A DNA stretch of 64,000 bases. Origin: Novipirellula caenicola (GTDB taxonomy: Bacteria > Planctomycetota > Planctomycetia > Pirellulales > Pirellulaceae). Positions 8,391 through 18,063 of the stretch are shown piece by piece. Numbering within the stretch: the first letter of the stretch is position 1; every line of letters starts with the position of its first letter. The notes below the pieces were generated by a model. It was given only the letters and a program-made list of their open reading frames with translations. It ran no database searches and was not told where the DNA came from. The stretch covers positions 124,001-188,000 of the forward strand of contig NZ_BAABRO010000008.1 of assembly GCF_039545035.1 (NCBI RefSeq), given 5' to 3'. The position numbers were made by a program, and so were the translations under genes.

Positions 8391-10190
8391 TTACTGTCGC
8401 CCGTACAACGGGCCGAACGTTTCGCAGGCACGGAAATCAGCGGATTCACGATTTTCGGTGCCGAAGGCGTTCCAAGTGCTCGGACGGAAAATGCGATCTT
8501 CGGCAACGTTGTGCATGTAAACCGGGATCCGTAGTATCGACGCCAACGTGATGAACAAATGACCGACGTGACCGGCAGTCAAGACACAGTGATTGGCGCC
8601 CCAGTGGTTCATGACTTCGTACGTCGAAGAGAACGCACCGCGGCCGGTGATCGTTGGCGCGAACCAGGTCGTCGGCCACGTCGGGTTGGTGCGTTGGTCC
8701 AAAACATCATGGACGTCATCGGGAAGGTCGACGGTGTAGCCTTCGGCGATTTGAAGTGCGGGGCCGAGTCCTGCGATCAAGTTGATACGGGTCATCGTCG
8801 ACGGCATCCCACCGCGAGTGCGGTAGCGGGTGCTCATGCCGCCGCCGGGAAAGTATTCCGTGATCGACGGATGCCAAGTCGTGGCCTGCAAACACTTCTG
8901 CACTTCGTCGTCGGTGATCTCCCAAAACGGCTTCATCGTCGGTTGGCCGTCTTGTTCCTGTTGCCCGGTACCATCGAGAGTCGCTGGGCCCGAATTGATC
9001 AAGTGCAGCAGCCCATCTTTGGCGTGGCCATCGGGACGGTAACCGTCACATGCACCGGCGATCGCGTCGGGGCTCCAGTACGTCCGCAAGTCGGCAAAGA
9101 TCTGGGCCGTGTTGGTCAACAGGTGGCCAAACAGCATCGTCGCGCCATTTAACGCATCGTTTTCAGTGGCAACGATGTAGGGAGCCCGTTTGCCGTTCCA
9201 ATCGAAGGACGAGTTCAAAATGGCTTCGAGGAAGTCACCATTGGGAAAATGATCGGTCCATTGACGTTGGCCCTGAAAACCGGCTGCGATCGCTTGATGC
9301 CCCTGAGCTTGTTCGCCAAGTCCCATTTCCGTCAATCGAGGGTTGCCGACCATCAAGTCACGAGCGATCAACGCCATCTTCACGCTGTCGGACCATTCGC
9401 TGTCGAGTTGTTCGCGGCTGCGAACTTGATCCTCGGCGTTGTAATCTTTGCCTTCGGGGCAGTTTTCCTTGACCCACGCCAATGCTTGTTCATATTCCTC
9501 GGGATCAAATTGGTCCTTTTGCATGCGGCCAATAAACTCGCTCATGTCGATGTCTTCGACCCGCATACCCAGCCATTTTTCCCAGAAACTTTGGTCGACG
9601 ACTGATCCCGCGATACCCATCGAGGTGCCACCCATCGAAAGGTACGCTTTGCCTCGCATCAGCGCGACGGCTAGTCCGCAACGGGCAAAGCTAAGCAATT
9701 TGTGCTGCACATCGTCGGGGATCACCGAATCGCCAGCGTCCTGGACGTCACGGCCGTAGATTCCAAAGGCGGGCAATCCTTTTTGCGAGTGACCCGCCAA
9801 CACCGCAGCCAAATACACCGCACCTGGCCGTTCGGTGCCATTGAATCCCCACACCGCCTTGGGACGCAGTGGATCCATGTCCATCGTTTCCGAACCGTAA
9901 CACCAACATGGGGTGACGGTCAGCGACACGCCCACGTTTTCGCGGCGAAACAACGCTTCGGTCGCGGCCGCTTCGGCGACACCGCCGATACACGGGTTCG
10001 CGACCACGCACTGAACCGGTTCGCCATTGGGGTAACGGATGTTTTCGGTTAGCAGCGTTTTGACGCGTTGAGCCAAGGCTTGCGTTTGCTCTTCAAGCGA
10101 TTCCCGCACTCCCCCCAATCGTCCATCGATCGTGGGGCGGATACCGATCTTAGGTAGCTCGCCTTGCCAAACGGTAGTGATGTCCGCCAT
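8391..10190 (-). CDS. fucI: L-fucose isomerase
   Basis: 599 residues, close to E. coli FucI (591), with long stretches that match it: [93 protein letters not shown] and [13 protein letters not shown]. The manganese and catalytic residues expected in the SSFDWNG, ATEND and GANH blocks are present. It interconverts L-fucose and L-fuculose in the cytoplasm. It is the first gene of the minus-strand catabolic run, preceded by AAAGGA about 9 bases before its ATG, and faces the regulator gene across 423 bases. This is the strongest single indicator of fucose use in the window. Confidence 0.97.
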   Translation of the reverse strand: MADITTVWQGELPKIGIRPTIDGRLGGVRESLEEQTQALAQRVKTLLTENIRYPNGEPVQCVVANPCIGGVAEAAATEALFRRENVGVSLTVTPCWCYGSETMDMDPLRPKAVWGFNGTERPGAVYLAAVLAGHSQKGLPAFGIYGRDVQDAGDSVIPDDVQHKLLSFARCGLAVALMRGKAYLSMGGTSMGIAGSVVDQSFWEKWLGMRVEDIDMSEFIGRMQKDQFDPEEYEQALAWVKENCPEGKDYNAEDQVRSREQLDSEWSDSVKMALIARDLMVGNPRLTEMGLGEQAQGHQAIAAGFQGQRQWTDHFPNGDFLEAILNSSFDWNGKRAPYIVATENDALNGATMLFGHLLTNTAQIFADLRTYWSPDAIAGACDGYRPDGHAKDGLLHLINSGPATLDGTGQQEQDGQPTMKPFWEITDDEVQKCLQATTWHPSITEYFPGGGMSTRYRTRGGMPSTMTRINLIAGLGPALQIAEGYTVDLPDDVHDVLDQRTNPTWPTTWFAPTITGRGAFSSTYEVMNHWGANHCVLTAGHVGHLFITLASILRIPVYMHNVAEDRIFRPSTWNAFGTENRESADFRACETFGPLYGRQ

Positions 10191-10613
10191 CGAAAAATCC
10201 TTTGTGTAAAGACTTGGAGGTATAGGTTTTTATAGGGGGTGTGAAGCTGGCTCGGCGAAGTGCCCGGCAATGAATTTGATCGTGATTCTGTCCGTAGTGC
10301 CAGCGAACGGAGTTTGTCTTGACTATGATTTGATTGACTGAAGTGGTGCCACGCGAACCTTGTTTCAGGCGGCGAAAATCGCCACGCATTCCGCTATCGG
10401 CATTCAAGTCACCAATCGTCTCTGTGAGATTCGCTGCCGCACCGGGCAAACCCCATGCGGCGTGACAACGCGGGACGCCGTTCGCCGCGAGCGACTCGGG
10501 GCACGATGACACGACCGGCTCAGCCCGTGCGTCCTTGATTCTAAAGCTAATAATACCGGCGATCAATCTTGCTACAATAACGATACGCGACAGATCGTTA
10601 ATGTTTTGCGTCA
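10191..10613. promoter_or_regulatory. Divergent control region between fucI and its regulator
   Basis: 423 bases with no gene. On the minus strand TATAAA (10233 to 10228) could serve as a -10 for fucI but has no good -35. On the plus strand TACAAT (10573-10578) could be a -10 for the regulator and abuts the inverted repeat at 10578-10600. The layout suggests that one protein controls both directions. Promoter positions are guesses from consensus. Confidence 0.45.
10578..10600. promoter_or_regulatory. Candidate operator, inverted repeat TAACGAT-N9-ATCGTTA
   Basis: Perfect 7-bp arms TAACGAT and ATCGTTA with a 9-base spacer, 13 bases before the first ATG of the regulator gene and overlapping the end of a TACAAT -10-like hexamer. 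Position and symmetry suggest a binding site for autoregulation or for control of the fucI run. AraC-type factors usually prefer direct repeats, so the binder may be another protein. Confidence 0.4.
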
Positions 10614-11822
10614 ATGCTGGAGCATGAATTTACCCTTATGAAGCAGAAATTACGCCCTCAAATCGCTCTCCTTGTCGAGGCGTCTCGTGCCTACGGGCGG
10701 GAATTGCTTCGTGGAGTTTCCCATTTCGCTCGAACGCAAGTCAATTGGTCGCTGCTGCACGAAGAGATGTTGCTCGATTCGGCGATGCCGGATTGGATGA
10801 CCAACACGCGGATCGATGGCGTGATTGCTCGAGTCGATACGCATACGATCGAGCCGCTGCGAAAATTGAATGTGCCGATGGTCGATGTTCGCTGCAATCG
10901 AAAATTTACAGGCGTTCCCCAAGTCGAAACCGACAATCGACGTGTTGCCGAATTGGCGCTCGAGCATCTTTGGAATCGCGGATTTCGTCGCTTTGCGTTT
11001 TGTGGGTTTCGGTTTGCGTCGTATTCCGAAACGCGGCTGGACTATTTTCGCGAACTCGTCACCCAGGCGGGCTGTCCGTTCGAGTTCTATCAATCCGAAG
11101 GAAAACCGGGCACTCCGCTGATGGGGCTTGAACGCGCCGATGTCAAAGACATGGAGCGGATGTCCGAGTGGCTGCGGACGCTTCAACGCCCCACTGGTTT
11201 ATTTGTTTGTAACGACATCCGCGGACAACAGGTGCTCAACGCATGTCGCAAAGCCGATATTGCCGTTCCTGATGACATTGGTGTCATCGGTGTCGATGAT
11301 GATGACGCGATTTGTTTGATGTGCGATCCACCTCTGACCAGCGTCCGGCCGGATGCATCGCGGGTCGGTTATCGTGCCGCAGAACTGCTGCACGAAATGC
11401 TGAACGGGTTGCAACCCGAATCCGAGATCGAGTTCATCCCGCCGACGGCAGTTTCCGAGCGTTTGTCGACCGAAGTGGTCGCAGTCGATGATATCGAGCT
11501 TGCAAAAGTTTGCCGATTCATTCGTCTGCACGCTTGCGACGGGATCAACGTCAACGATGTCACCCAATCAACATCGCTGTCGCGGCGGCAATTGGAACGT
11601 CGTTTTCGTGAGGTGTTGGGCCGTACGCCTCACGAACAAATCATGGCAACGCAAATCGAGCGGACCAAACAATTGCTTCGCGAAACCGACATGACACTCG
11701 AACAGCTCGCACCCAGGGCCGGTTACAGCCATAAAGAAAGTTTGTGTGCCGTTTTTAAACGCGAAACCGGTCAGACGCCCGGTGATTATCGTGCGAAACA
11801 CCAAGTGGATAATCGCAAGTGA
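10614..11822 (+). CDS. XylR-like AraC-family sugar regulator
   Basis: 402 residues. The N-terminal two thirds (about 15-280) is a LacI/periplasmic-binding-protein-like ligand domain: IALLVEASRAYGRELLRG, PMVDVR, GLFVCNDIRGQQVL, DIGVIGVDDDDAICL and PLTSVRPD. The C-terminal part (about 300-397) is an AraC-type double helix-turn-helix: SLSRRQLERRF, LGRTPHEQI, RAGYSHKESLCAVFKRETG-TPGDYR. This matches XylR-type regulators, which bind sugar directly. A fucose-pathway intermediate is the probable effector because the gene faces fucI. ATG at 10638 is an alternative start, giving MKQKLRPQIALL, and fits the fold better. Its stop directly abuts the stop of the next, convergent gene with no base between. 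Confidence 0.9.
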   Translation: MLEHEFTLMKQKLRPQIALLVEASRAYGRELLRGVSHFARTQVNWSLLHEEMLLDSAMPDWMTNTRIDGVIARVDTHTIEPLRKLNVPMVDVRCNRKFTGVPQVETDNRRVAELALEHLWNRGFRRFAFCGFRFASYSETRLDYFRELVTQAGCPFEFYQSEGKPGTPLMGLERADVKDMERMSEWLRTLQRPTGLFVCNDIRGQQVLNACRKADIAVPDDIGVIGVDDDDAICLMCDPPLTSVRPDASRVGYRAAELLHEMLNGLQPESEIEFIPPTAVSERLSTEVVAVDDIELAKVCRFIRLHACDGINVNDVTQSTSLSRRQLERRFREVLGRTPHEQIMATQIERTKQLLRETDMTLEQLAPRAGYSHKESLCAVFKRETGQTPGDYRAKHQVDNRK

Positions 11823-12419
11823 TTAGGCGACGCGGTTAAAGAAGTTGCCGGTCGATCCGAGTTGCTTGCCTAGTGCTTGTTCAAACTTTTCGACGTTCAC
11901 TCCGTTGTCTTCGAGGACCTGAGTCCATGCCGCGCGGACGGATTCGGATGAAACATTTCCCGATTGGCTCTCTTGCTGCTCGGTGAGCGTTTCAATCAAT
12001 TGGTTCAACAGTTCGTCGACATCGGTTTCATCCACATCCGCCGCCAACAGCGCCGACTCCACCGTCGACGAATCCTCCTCGGCGGCTTTGCGTCCGCCGC
12101 CTCGAGGTGGGCCGGGTGGCCGATTGCCCTGGATCGCCTCACCGACTTTTTCGGAATCGATACCGTTGGCTTCTAGCACGCCATCGATCGCCGATCGAAT
12201 GGCGGTTTCGCTGGTCGAACCTGACGCCGAACTCGACTTGACCTCCTCGACCGCTTCTTCCACCTGACTCAGGACACTCGAGGCGGTCGAATCGTCCACT
12301 CCCACCGCGGTCAACGCAGCGGCAAGCGCTTCTTGTTTCTTTGGAGGCGGGCCTTGGGCCGGTCGGCTAGTGGCAGAGGCTTGGCTACTAAACGACGAAG
12401 CCGATGCGGAGATGTTCAT
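11823..12419 (-). CDS. Hypothetical protein with two internal repeats
   Basis: 198 residues from the ATG at 12419, which has GAGAAAG just upstream. The frame stays open to 12524 but the extra 35 residues look non-coding. No known family recognised. It contains two copies of a roughly 67-residue unit (about 30-97 and 117-184). Their ends align well: VLEANGIDSEKVGEAI and VLEDNGVNVEKFEQAL. Both start with an Ala/Asp-rich helix (AVGVDDS, AADVDET). A proline/glycine linker (PPGPPRGGG) separates them, and the N-terminus is Ser/Ala-rich without a signal peptide. Mostly helical, acidic. The unit resembles EF-hand-like helical pairs in rhythm but has no clear calcium loops. Function unknown. Confidence 0.75.
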   Translation of the reverse strand: MNISASASSFSSQASATSRPAQGPPPKKQEALAAALTAVGVDDSTASSVLSQVEEAVEEVKSSSASGSTSETAIRSAIDGVLEANGIDSEKVGEAIQGNRPPGPPRGGGRKAAEEDSSTVESALLAADVDETDVDELLNQLIETLTEQQESQSGNVSSESVRAAWTQVLEDNGVNVEKFEQALGKQLGSTGNFFNRVA

Positions 12420-12844
12420 GTCGCTTTCTCGATTTAGATTGCTGAGTTCGGCACCAGGCAACCCTATGCTTGATGCGATCACTGTGGTCATCTTCGTGGT
12501 TTCGAACCAATCATCTTGCGTCAAAATCGCCGTGATTTACGATGTTTTGACTGAAAATGACCCTCGCCGAAAATCATCAAGAAAACTTTAAAATCCCTGT
12601 CACCCTGCCGCTGCCGATGACGCATTGCTTGTTTGGCGGCTCATTTTTTTGGCCCTGCTGTAGCGGCGTCTCGATGTGCCCCGACGTCGTTATGCCCCAG
12701 AATCTTTGTGGGCTGATGTCCTTTTGAGCTGGTGTCCTTGAGGGCCGCGACAACGAGGGTGGGGACCCGGCGTCTTGATTGGAAGCCGCTCGCTTTAGAG
12801 ACCGCTCGTTTAGAAGCCAGAGTCAATGCAGAGTCCGGCGGCGG
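12420..12844. other. Intergenic, no gene seen
   Basis: 425 bases between the repeat protein and the BON protein. A 61-codon minus-strand frame (12641-12826) is open but has no family features or ribosome site. A short direct repeat, CCGCTCGCTTTAGA and CCGCTCG-TTTAGA, lies near 12787-12815. Nothing else stands out. Confidence 0.5.
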
Positions 12845-13051
12845 CTAATGTCGCATCAAATCGGTGATCCGTCTCACCCCAGGCAGGGCGCGGGTAACCG
12901 TGATCGCCATGACCCGGTCGTTGTATGAATCGACGTTGCCTTTGATTTCAACGTCCCCGTCCCCACAGTCGGTAACGGTCAAATCGACACATCCCACTCG
13001 GGTGAGTGAGGATTTTACACGGAATTCGATGGACGGAAGACTTCGATTCAT
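12845..13051 (-). CDS. Small BON-domain protein
   Basis: 68 codons from ATG at 13051, preceded by GAGG 8 bases upstream; an upstream ATG at 13084 lacks such a site. Nearly the whole protein is one BON domain: SIEFRVKSSL at the start, VEIKGNVDSYNDRVMAI in the middle, and ALPGVRRITD at the end, the standard V-x-G-x-V, D-R and P-G-V landmarks. BON domains usually bind phospholipid or other surfaces. There is no signal peptide, so it may be cytoplasmic. It lies alone between the hypothetical protein and the fucosidase; no link to sugar use is evident. Confidence 0.75.
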   Translation of the reverse strand: MNRSLPSIEFRVKSSLTRVGCVDLTVTDCGDGDVEIKGNVDSYNDRVMAITVTRALPGVRRITDLMRH

Positions 13052-13167
13052 AGTTCGCCTCAACGGTAGGTGGCAATTCATCATGGCCTACCGTTGGAGG
13101 ACGAATTCGTGCAAGGGACGTCACGCCACCTCGCTAGATGTTCGCAAGTTTTTTTCGCCGAGCGAAT

Positions 13168-14928
13168 CTACTTCGGTTCATCCGTCCGCTTGAGCGTCAC
13201 CGAGCGAAGATTGATCGGTTGCCAATGACCGGCGTCCGGTTTGATCCGAAAACTGTATTGGCCGGATTGATCAAATTCGATGGTTCCAAGCCTGCGGTCG
13301 TCGTAGTTTCCGTAGCCGCCCGTCGACTTGATTTCCACCGTTAGCAATTCGCCGGCGTGTCCAAAGCCAACACGACTCTTCTCCTTTTCCATCGACAGCG
13401 TCGCGGAGACTTCGTAGCGTCCCGGGCGATCGATGTTGATGTTCCATTCCACCCATGCTTGGTCATCCACCCAGTACCCGATGTGCGGAATGTCCGAATG
13501 GAACCGAATGTCGGCTTGCCGGCTACCTTCGTTGTTGTGGATATAGCCGGTGTCAGCCGAAAGCACCAAAGTGCCCTTCGCATCGGGCGTGGGCAGTTGG
13601 ACGACGACTTGGGGCGCGCCATCGATTTTCATTTCAATCACACTGGCGGACTCATCGGGGGCGTCGCTTGGCAACGTTAATTCCACCCCGCTGTCGGTGG
13701 ATTTTGCTGCGAGCACACTGCCGTCGGCCAACAATTTGGCATGGTGGACTTGATTCGTGATACCGGGAACCAAAAGCTTTCCATCCGCAGGCCAATCAAA
13801 AACGTGCAAGTACAAGTTCGTTTTGCCGTCCACTGATTTTGCGGTGCAGCGTCCCCAGTCCAATTTGGGCAGCGGACTGGCTGTCGTTCCGTAGATAGAT
13901 TCGCCATTCACATCCATCCATTTTCCAACACCCTTTAGTCGCTCGACCGCCTCGGGCAGCAGCGTTCCTTGGCCGGTCGGGCTGACGTTCAACAGATAGT
14001 TGCCTCCCTTGCTGGCGATATCGATCAAATTGCGGACCAAGGTGGTGGTGGATTTAAAGTCGTTATCCCCTTTCTTGTAGCCCCAGCTGCCGCTGATGGG
14101 CATGCAGACCTCCCAGTCCTCTTCGCCCGGAGCATGAGGCGGGATTTGGCGTTCAAACGTTTTGTAGTCACCTCGGTAACCTTCGCCCAAACGATCATTG
14201 GTGATGACGTTGGGCTGCAATTTGGTCAGCGAATGCAATGCGTCGAACGATTCGCGGCTCATTTTTCGTGGCGTATCCCACCAAAAAATGCCGATCGGGC
14301 CGTACTCGGTGAGCAATTGCTTGACCTCGGGAACAGCCTTGTTCATCACGTATTCATCCGAGCTGACGCGTTGGATCGACTTGTCCCAACTGTTGCCAAA
14401 GCCACCAGGGTGATGCCAATCTTGGGCTTGAGAATAGTAGAAACCGAATCGAATGCCTTGTTCTTGGCATGCTTCGGCCAGCTCTTTCATGATGTCACGG
14501 CCAAACGGCGTCGCGTCGACGACGTTGAAGGGATTCGCTTTGGAATCGAACATCGCGAAACCATCATGATGCTTGGCCGTGATGACCAAGTATTTCATTC
14601 CCGCTTGCTTTGCCAGACCGACAAATTCTGACGCATCAAATTGTGTCGGATTGAACTGGGCGGCGTACTTTTCATATTCCGCGATCGGGATCTTCCCCCG
14701 AGCCATCATCCATTCAGCACTGTTGGGCAGCTTTTGGCCCTTGTATTCGCCGCCGACGGTCGAGTAGATGCCCCAGTGAACAAACATGCCGAACTTCGCT
14801 TGACGCCACCATTCGAGTCGCTCGTCGCGGGTTTCAATCGGCGGAGCGGTGTCTTGCGCGACGAGAACGCCACCGGTCAAAATAGTAAGTAGTCCGAGGC
14901 CCAGCAGTTGAAGATGGATCGTTTTCAT
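13168..14928 (-). CDS. Secreted GH29 alpha-L-fucosidase
   Basis: 586 residues with a signal peptide (1-24, cleaved near VLVAQ). GH29 catalytic (beta/alpha)8 domain at about 30-350: FGMFVHWGIYS, KYLVITAKHHDGFAMFDS and FGFYYS. The nucleophile D218 lies in GIFWWDTPRK. A C-terminal region (about 440-580) with DTGYIHN, WNINIDRPGRYEVS and LGTIEFDQSGQYSF looks like a carbohydrate-binding beta-sandwich. It releases alpha-L-fucose from oligosaccharides outside the cytoplasm. It is the gene of the polysaccharide island nearest the fucI run. The acid/base residue cannot be assigned safely from sequence in this family. Confidence 0.93.
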   Translation of the reverse strand: MKTIHLQLLGLGLLTILTGGVLVAQDTAPPIETRDERLEWWRQAKFGMFVHWGIYSTVGGEYKGQKLPNSAEWMMARGKIPIAEYEKYAAQFNPTQFDASEFVGLAKQAGMKYLVITAKHHDGFAMFDSKANPFNVVDATPFGRDIMKELAEACQEQGIRFGFYYSQAQDWHHPGGFGNSWDKSIQRVSSDEYVMNKAVPEVKQLLTEYGPIGIFWWDTPRKMSRESFDALHSLTKLQPNVITNDRLGEGYRGDYKTFERQIPPHAPGEEDWEVCMPISGSWGYKKGDNDFKSTTTLVRNLIDIASKGGNYLLNVSPTGQGTLLPEAVERLKGVGKWMDVNGESIYGTTASPLPKLDWGRCTAKSVDGKTNLYLHVFDWPADGKLLVPGITNQVHHAKLLADGSVLAAKSTDSGVELTLPSDAPDESASVIEMKIDGAPQVVVQLPTPDAKGTLVLSADTGYIHNNEGSRQADIRFHSDIPHIGYWVDDQAWVEWNINIDRPGRYEVSATLSMEKEKSRVGFGHAGELLTVEIKSTGGYGNYDDRRLGTIEFDQSGQYSFRIKPDAGHWQPINLRSVTLKRTDEPK

Positions 14929-15170
14929 GGAACTGAGATTCGTTAGATTGGGGAAGAGATCGTGAATAGATTTTTAACGTGAAGAGAGAGAGGTCGTATG
15001 CGACCAAAGCATCGTCGGTGACGCGAAAGTCGAAACCGATCAATAGCCGTTCTGGTTGCTCCTGTAGAAAAATGTTTCCACGTGGCATCCGTTTGCCGCT
15101 CTCGGTGTGAGAGCGGGCTGGTGCAACGGTGTTCGCAGGGATTGCCAACAGCGATTTATTCTACCGCAGG

Positions 15171-16217
15171 CTACTTTTTAGCGGGCTTCTTTTTTTTCGG
15201 CTGATTCACTTTGTTGTGGGCAGGGATTGGGCTTTCGAATCCTGCGTAGGCTTCCGGTTTGATCCCTCGTGCGTTGGTTTGGTTGCCGAAGGTGTTCGGA
15301 TGGAACGGGCCGACGAAATCAATGTTCATATCGGGGGTAATCGCGTCTTCTAGCCCAATTGCCCAAAAGATCCCGTTGACAATCAATCGGCGGTATCCGT
15401 CGTTCGTCAGGTCTTCGGGCGTCCCGTAGAGCGACGTGAACACACGTCCGGTTTGCCCCGACTCGCTACGGTACGTGCGTGTCCATTCCGAAGGCATTGG
15501 CGGCTGAGTTTTCGAGGCCGGTGAGTCGGCTGTCATGCCATCGAGCGGCTGTGCCATTGTCAAGATTTCGCCATCGGTTGGCTTGCCGACATAACCGCCG
15601 GCTTGGACCCAGACGTCTTTGACACCTTGCAGGATCGGGTGATCTTTCATGGCGTCCACAATGGTGATGCGAGTGCTTTGCACATGATTTCGGCCGTAGT
15701 GGCCCACCCAGGTTTGTCCAAGCACTTGGTGACCAAAGCCAAGTTCGTAGCCCTCGACTTTGGAATTGAATGAGTATTTTGCGTATGGTTGGTCGGCGGG
15801 GATTTGGAACCCGTGAGTCGCCGTCCGCATCCCGACGATGGGGCCACCACGACGAAGGTAATCGTCAAAGTGCTTCATTTGTTCGGCAGGAAAGTTTTGA
15901 AATCGCAAAAACACGACGGCTAAATCCGCTGTGTCGAGCGCTTCCAATCCCGGCATGTTCGAAGGCTTGCCCGCTACGATTTCCCCTGTCTCAGGATCAA
16001 TGTTGAACAGCACGGTGCATTTGAAACCGTGGTGCTTTGCCAACAGTCGGGCAAGTGCCGGTAGCGATTCTTCGGAGCGATATTCGTGGTCGCCGGCCAT
16101 AAACACGATGTGCTTGCCTTTGCCCACCCCTTCCTCTCCTTCGTAGACAAGCGTTTCCGCCTGAGCGGTGCCAATCAGGCTTGCAATTGCGACAACAAAC
16201 AGGACTGCAAATTTCAT
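15171..16217 (-). CDS. Exported ThuA-domain protein
   Basis: 348 residues from ATG at 16217, which begins a clear signal peptide (MKFAVLFVVAIASLIGTAQA). The frame extends 28 codons upstream, but that part does not look like protein. The ThuA-like class I glutamine-amidotransferase fold shows KHIVFMAGDHEYRSEESLP, LDTADLAVVFLRF and RRGGPIVGMRTATHGF. The Cys nucleophile of true amidotransferases is replaced in the GMRTATH segment, as is usual for ThuA. The C-terminus ends in a lysine-rich tail (PKKKKPAKK). ThuA proteins are linked to sugar use, but their reaction is poorly defined. It lies between the fucosidase and a putative glycosidase. The gap 14929-15170 shows nothing clear. Confidence 0.85.
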   Translation of the reverse strand: MKFAVLFVVAIASLIGTAQAETLVYEGEEGVGKGKHIVFMAGDHEYRSEESLPALARLLAKHHGFKCTVLFNIDPETGEIVAGKPSNMPGLEALDTADLAVVFLRFQNFPAEQMKHFDDYLRRGGPIVGMRTATHGFQIPADQPYAKYSFNSKVEGYELGFGHQVLGQTWVGHYGRNHVQSTRITIVDAMKDHPILQGVKDVWVQAGGYVGKPTDGEILTMAQPLDGMTADSPASKTQPPMPSEWTRTYRSESGQTGRVFTSLYGTPEDLTNDGYRRLIVNGIFWAIGLEDAITPDMNIDFVGPFHPNTFGNQTNARGIKPEAYAGFESPIPAHNKVNQPKKKKPAKK

Positions 16218-16397
16218 AGGTGAATCTCGGTGAGGGGGATGTGGCGAGCAAGCGGCCGTAGCGGAACTCGCCAAAAGTTTCGGGAAGCATACATCAATCA
16301 AAACGAAAGTCTCGAATGAATTCCGTTACGCTGAATTAGCACGAACTCTACAGAAAAGAATGCTTCACAGCGTTGCGGTTCTACTGTTGGAAAGAAA

Positions 16398-17921
16398 CTA
16401 CGGTTCGAATGTCAATTGGATCTTGTCAAGCATCGGCTTCGATTCGTTGGAAGTCGTGTCGGTCATTTTTACCTCGAATTGGAATCCAAAGCCGGCGGGC
16501 AAATTGGACAGGTCAAGCGAGGCGGGGGTTTTAGCGATCTGTTTGGCAAAGCCAGGCATCGAGTCGTACGTTTCCTTGACCACGTGCCAATCGCTCCAGT
16601 GATCAACGTTTCCGTCGCCGGTCGTGTCCACGCCGACGCGTGTTTCGACTTGTTCGACCCACGGTCCCGGACTGGTGAAATCTGTTTTTTGTTGGGTGAC
16701 CAAATAGAACTGGCCTTCGGCAAATGCGATGTCGGGATCGGGGTGTCCGTTGCCAATATTGCCGCAGAAGGTAAACGGTTGGTCGAGGCTTGGTGAGGTG
16801 AACCAAGCAACGCTCATCGGTTTGCCATGTTCGGGATCATAGTCGCCAAACAAATAATATTGTCCTCCGATGCTGATCGCAGCCCAATCGCCAAATGCTT
16901 CTTGCTCGGGTTCGTGGATTTCGTATTCCGCAACATTGGTTTTGTAGTTTTCGGGATCTTCCTTCGCCCAGTGTGGGTGTTTGTAGGTTCCGATCTTGCC
17001 GGTTGGTTTCGTGCGATGATCGACTGCCGCCCCCAGGATTTTGAAATTCGAGACGCCATCGTCGCTGACTGCATGTCCGGCCAGCGGCGAGTCCCAAGAT
17101 CGTTTGCTGGCGTTAATGGGGCTCCAGTCTTCGTAAATGACATGGAATTTCCCCTCCAAATCACGGATGAAACCGCTGTCCGACCCGTGGGAGGGATCGT
17201 TCAGGGCTTTGCCCATGTTTTTGCCCGGCTTGCCATCGGTCAGATCATCATCGACATAGACATGAGGGTCTTGGTCGTTTGGAAAGTCGTAGTAGATGTA
17301 CGTTTTGCCGTCGACGTGTTCCGCCGACGTTACCCATTTTGAGAATCCTTCGGTGACCGGGCCATGATGGACCCAGTTGACCATGTCGCGGCTTTGCCAT
17401 GCATGGTAGCCCCCTAGTCCCTTGTTCAGTCCTCCGGGCGCATCGAACTGATTGGCAAACGGGGTTGTCATCAGCGGGATGTCAAATCCGTCCAGCGTTG
17501 CTGGTTCCGGTTGAAACGCCGATTTTGCAGCCCCCTGCTTGCCCGATTTTTTGGCGCCCCCGTAGCGACCAAAGATCCAGTAGTTTTTGGGGCCGAGGCT
17601 CAGCATGACCGGAGCGTCCGCAAGGTTAGCGGGGCCGATGTTGTCGACGGGGTTCCAGTTTTGCCAAACCGGCGATTGCTGGAACACAATCGACTGTGCC
17701 GAGCGTTTTTGCTCGAAGCGTTTTAGCGTGCTTCGCAGTGTGCCCGTTTTGCTCGTTGGGCTGGCGACACCTTCCTTGATCTCGATTTGGCCTTTCTCGG
17801 ATGTTTCCTGTTGCCACTGTTCTTGAGTGTCGATGACCCAAGTTTCGTTTGCAACCGACGGGCACGTTACTGCGGCCGAGACTAGTAATGCCGCTACGGA
17901 AGAGAGGTTGATGCGAATCAT
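16398..17921 (-). CDS. Exported beta-propeller glycosidase candidate (GH43/GH117-like)
   Basis: 507 residues with a signal peptide (1-24, ending CPSVANE). The middle (about 75-440) has repeated blade-like segments: YWIFGRYGG, WQSRDMVNWVHHGPV, KTYIYYDFPND, GSDSGFIRDLEGKFHVIYEDWSP, FGDWAAISIGGQYYLFGDYD, and PDPDIAFAEGQFYLVTQQ. These resemble five-bladed propeller hydrolases of the GH43/GH117 type. Acidic residues D and E are spaced across the blades, but I cannot assign a catalytic triad. The last 90 residues form a separate beta-rich tail (DTTGDGNVDHWSDW onwards). It sits between a ThuA gene and a sulfatase, so an extracellular role on the same glycan is likely. The family remains uncertain. 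Confidence 0.6.
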   Translation of the reverse strand: MIRINLSSVAALLVSAAVTCPSVANETWVIDTQEQWQQETSEKGQIEIKEGVASPTSKTGTLRSTLKRFEQKRSAQSIVFQQSPVWQNWNPVDNIGPANLADAPVMLSLGPKNYWIFGRYGGAKKSGKQGAAKSAFQPEPATLDGFDIPLMTTPFANQFDAPGGLNKGLGGYHAWQSRDMVNWVHHGPVTEGFSKWVTSAEHVDGKTYIYYDFPNDQDPHVYVDDDLTDGKPGKNMGKALNDPSHGSDSGFIRDLEGKFHVIYEDWSPINASKRSWDSPLAGHAVSDDGVSNFKILGAAVDHRTKPTGKIGTYKHPHWAKEDPENYKTNVAEYEIHEPEQEAFGDWAAISIGGQYYLFGDYDPEHGKPMSVAWFTSPSLDQPFTFCGNIGNGHPDPDIAFAEGQFYLVTQQKTDFTSPGPWVEQVETRVGVDTTGDGNVDHWSDWHVVKETYDSMPGFAKQIAKTPASLDLSNLPAGFGFQFEVKMTDTTSNESKPMLDKIQLTFEP

Positions 17922-18063
17922 GGTAGAAAAGAATGTTGCTGGAAAAGGGAAAGTGGATCAGAGGGGGGGCTGCGTGCGGCGGGTTCGAATCCAAGGGGCC
18001 GCAATGGAGTGGTGCCGATGGCCGGATGTCGAGTACCATAGGTCGAGAGCAACAGGTCGAGTG

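Noticed and set aside
12641-12826. 61-codon minus-strand frame
   Set aside because: No ribosome site or family features.
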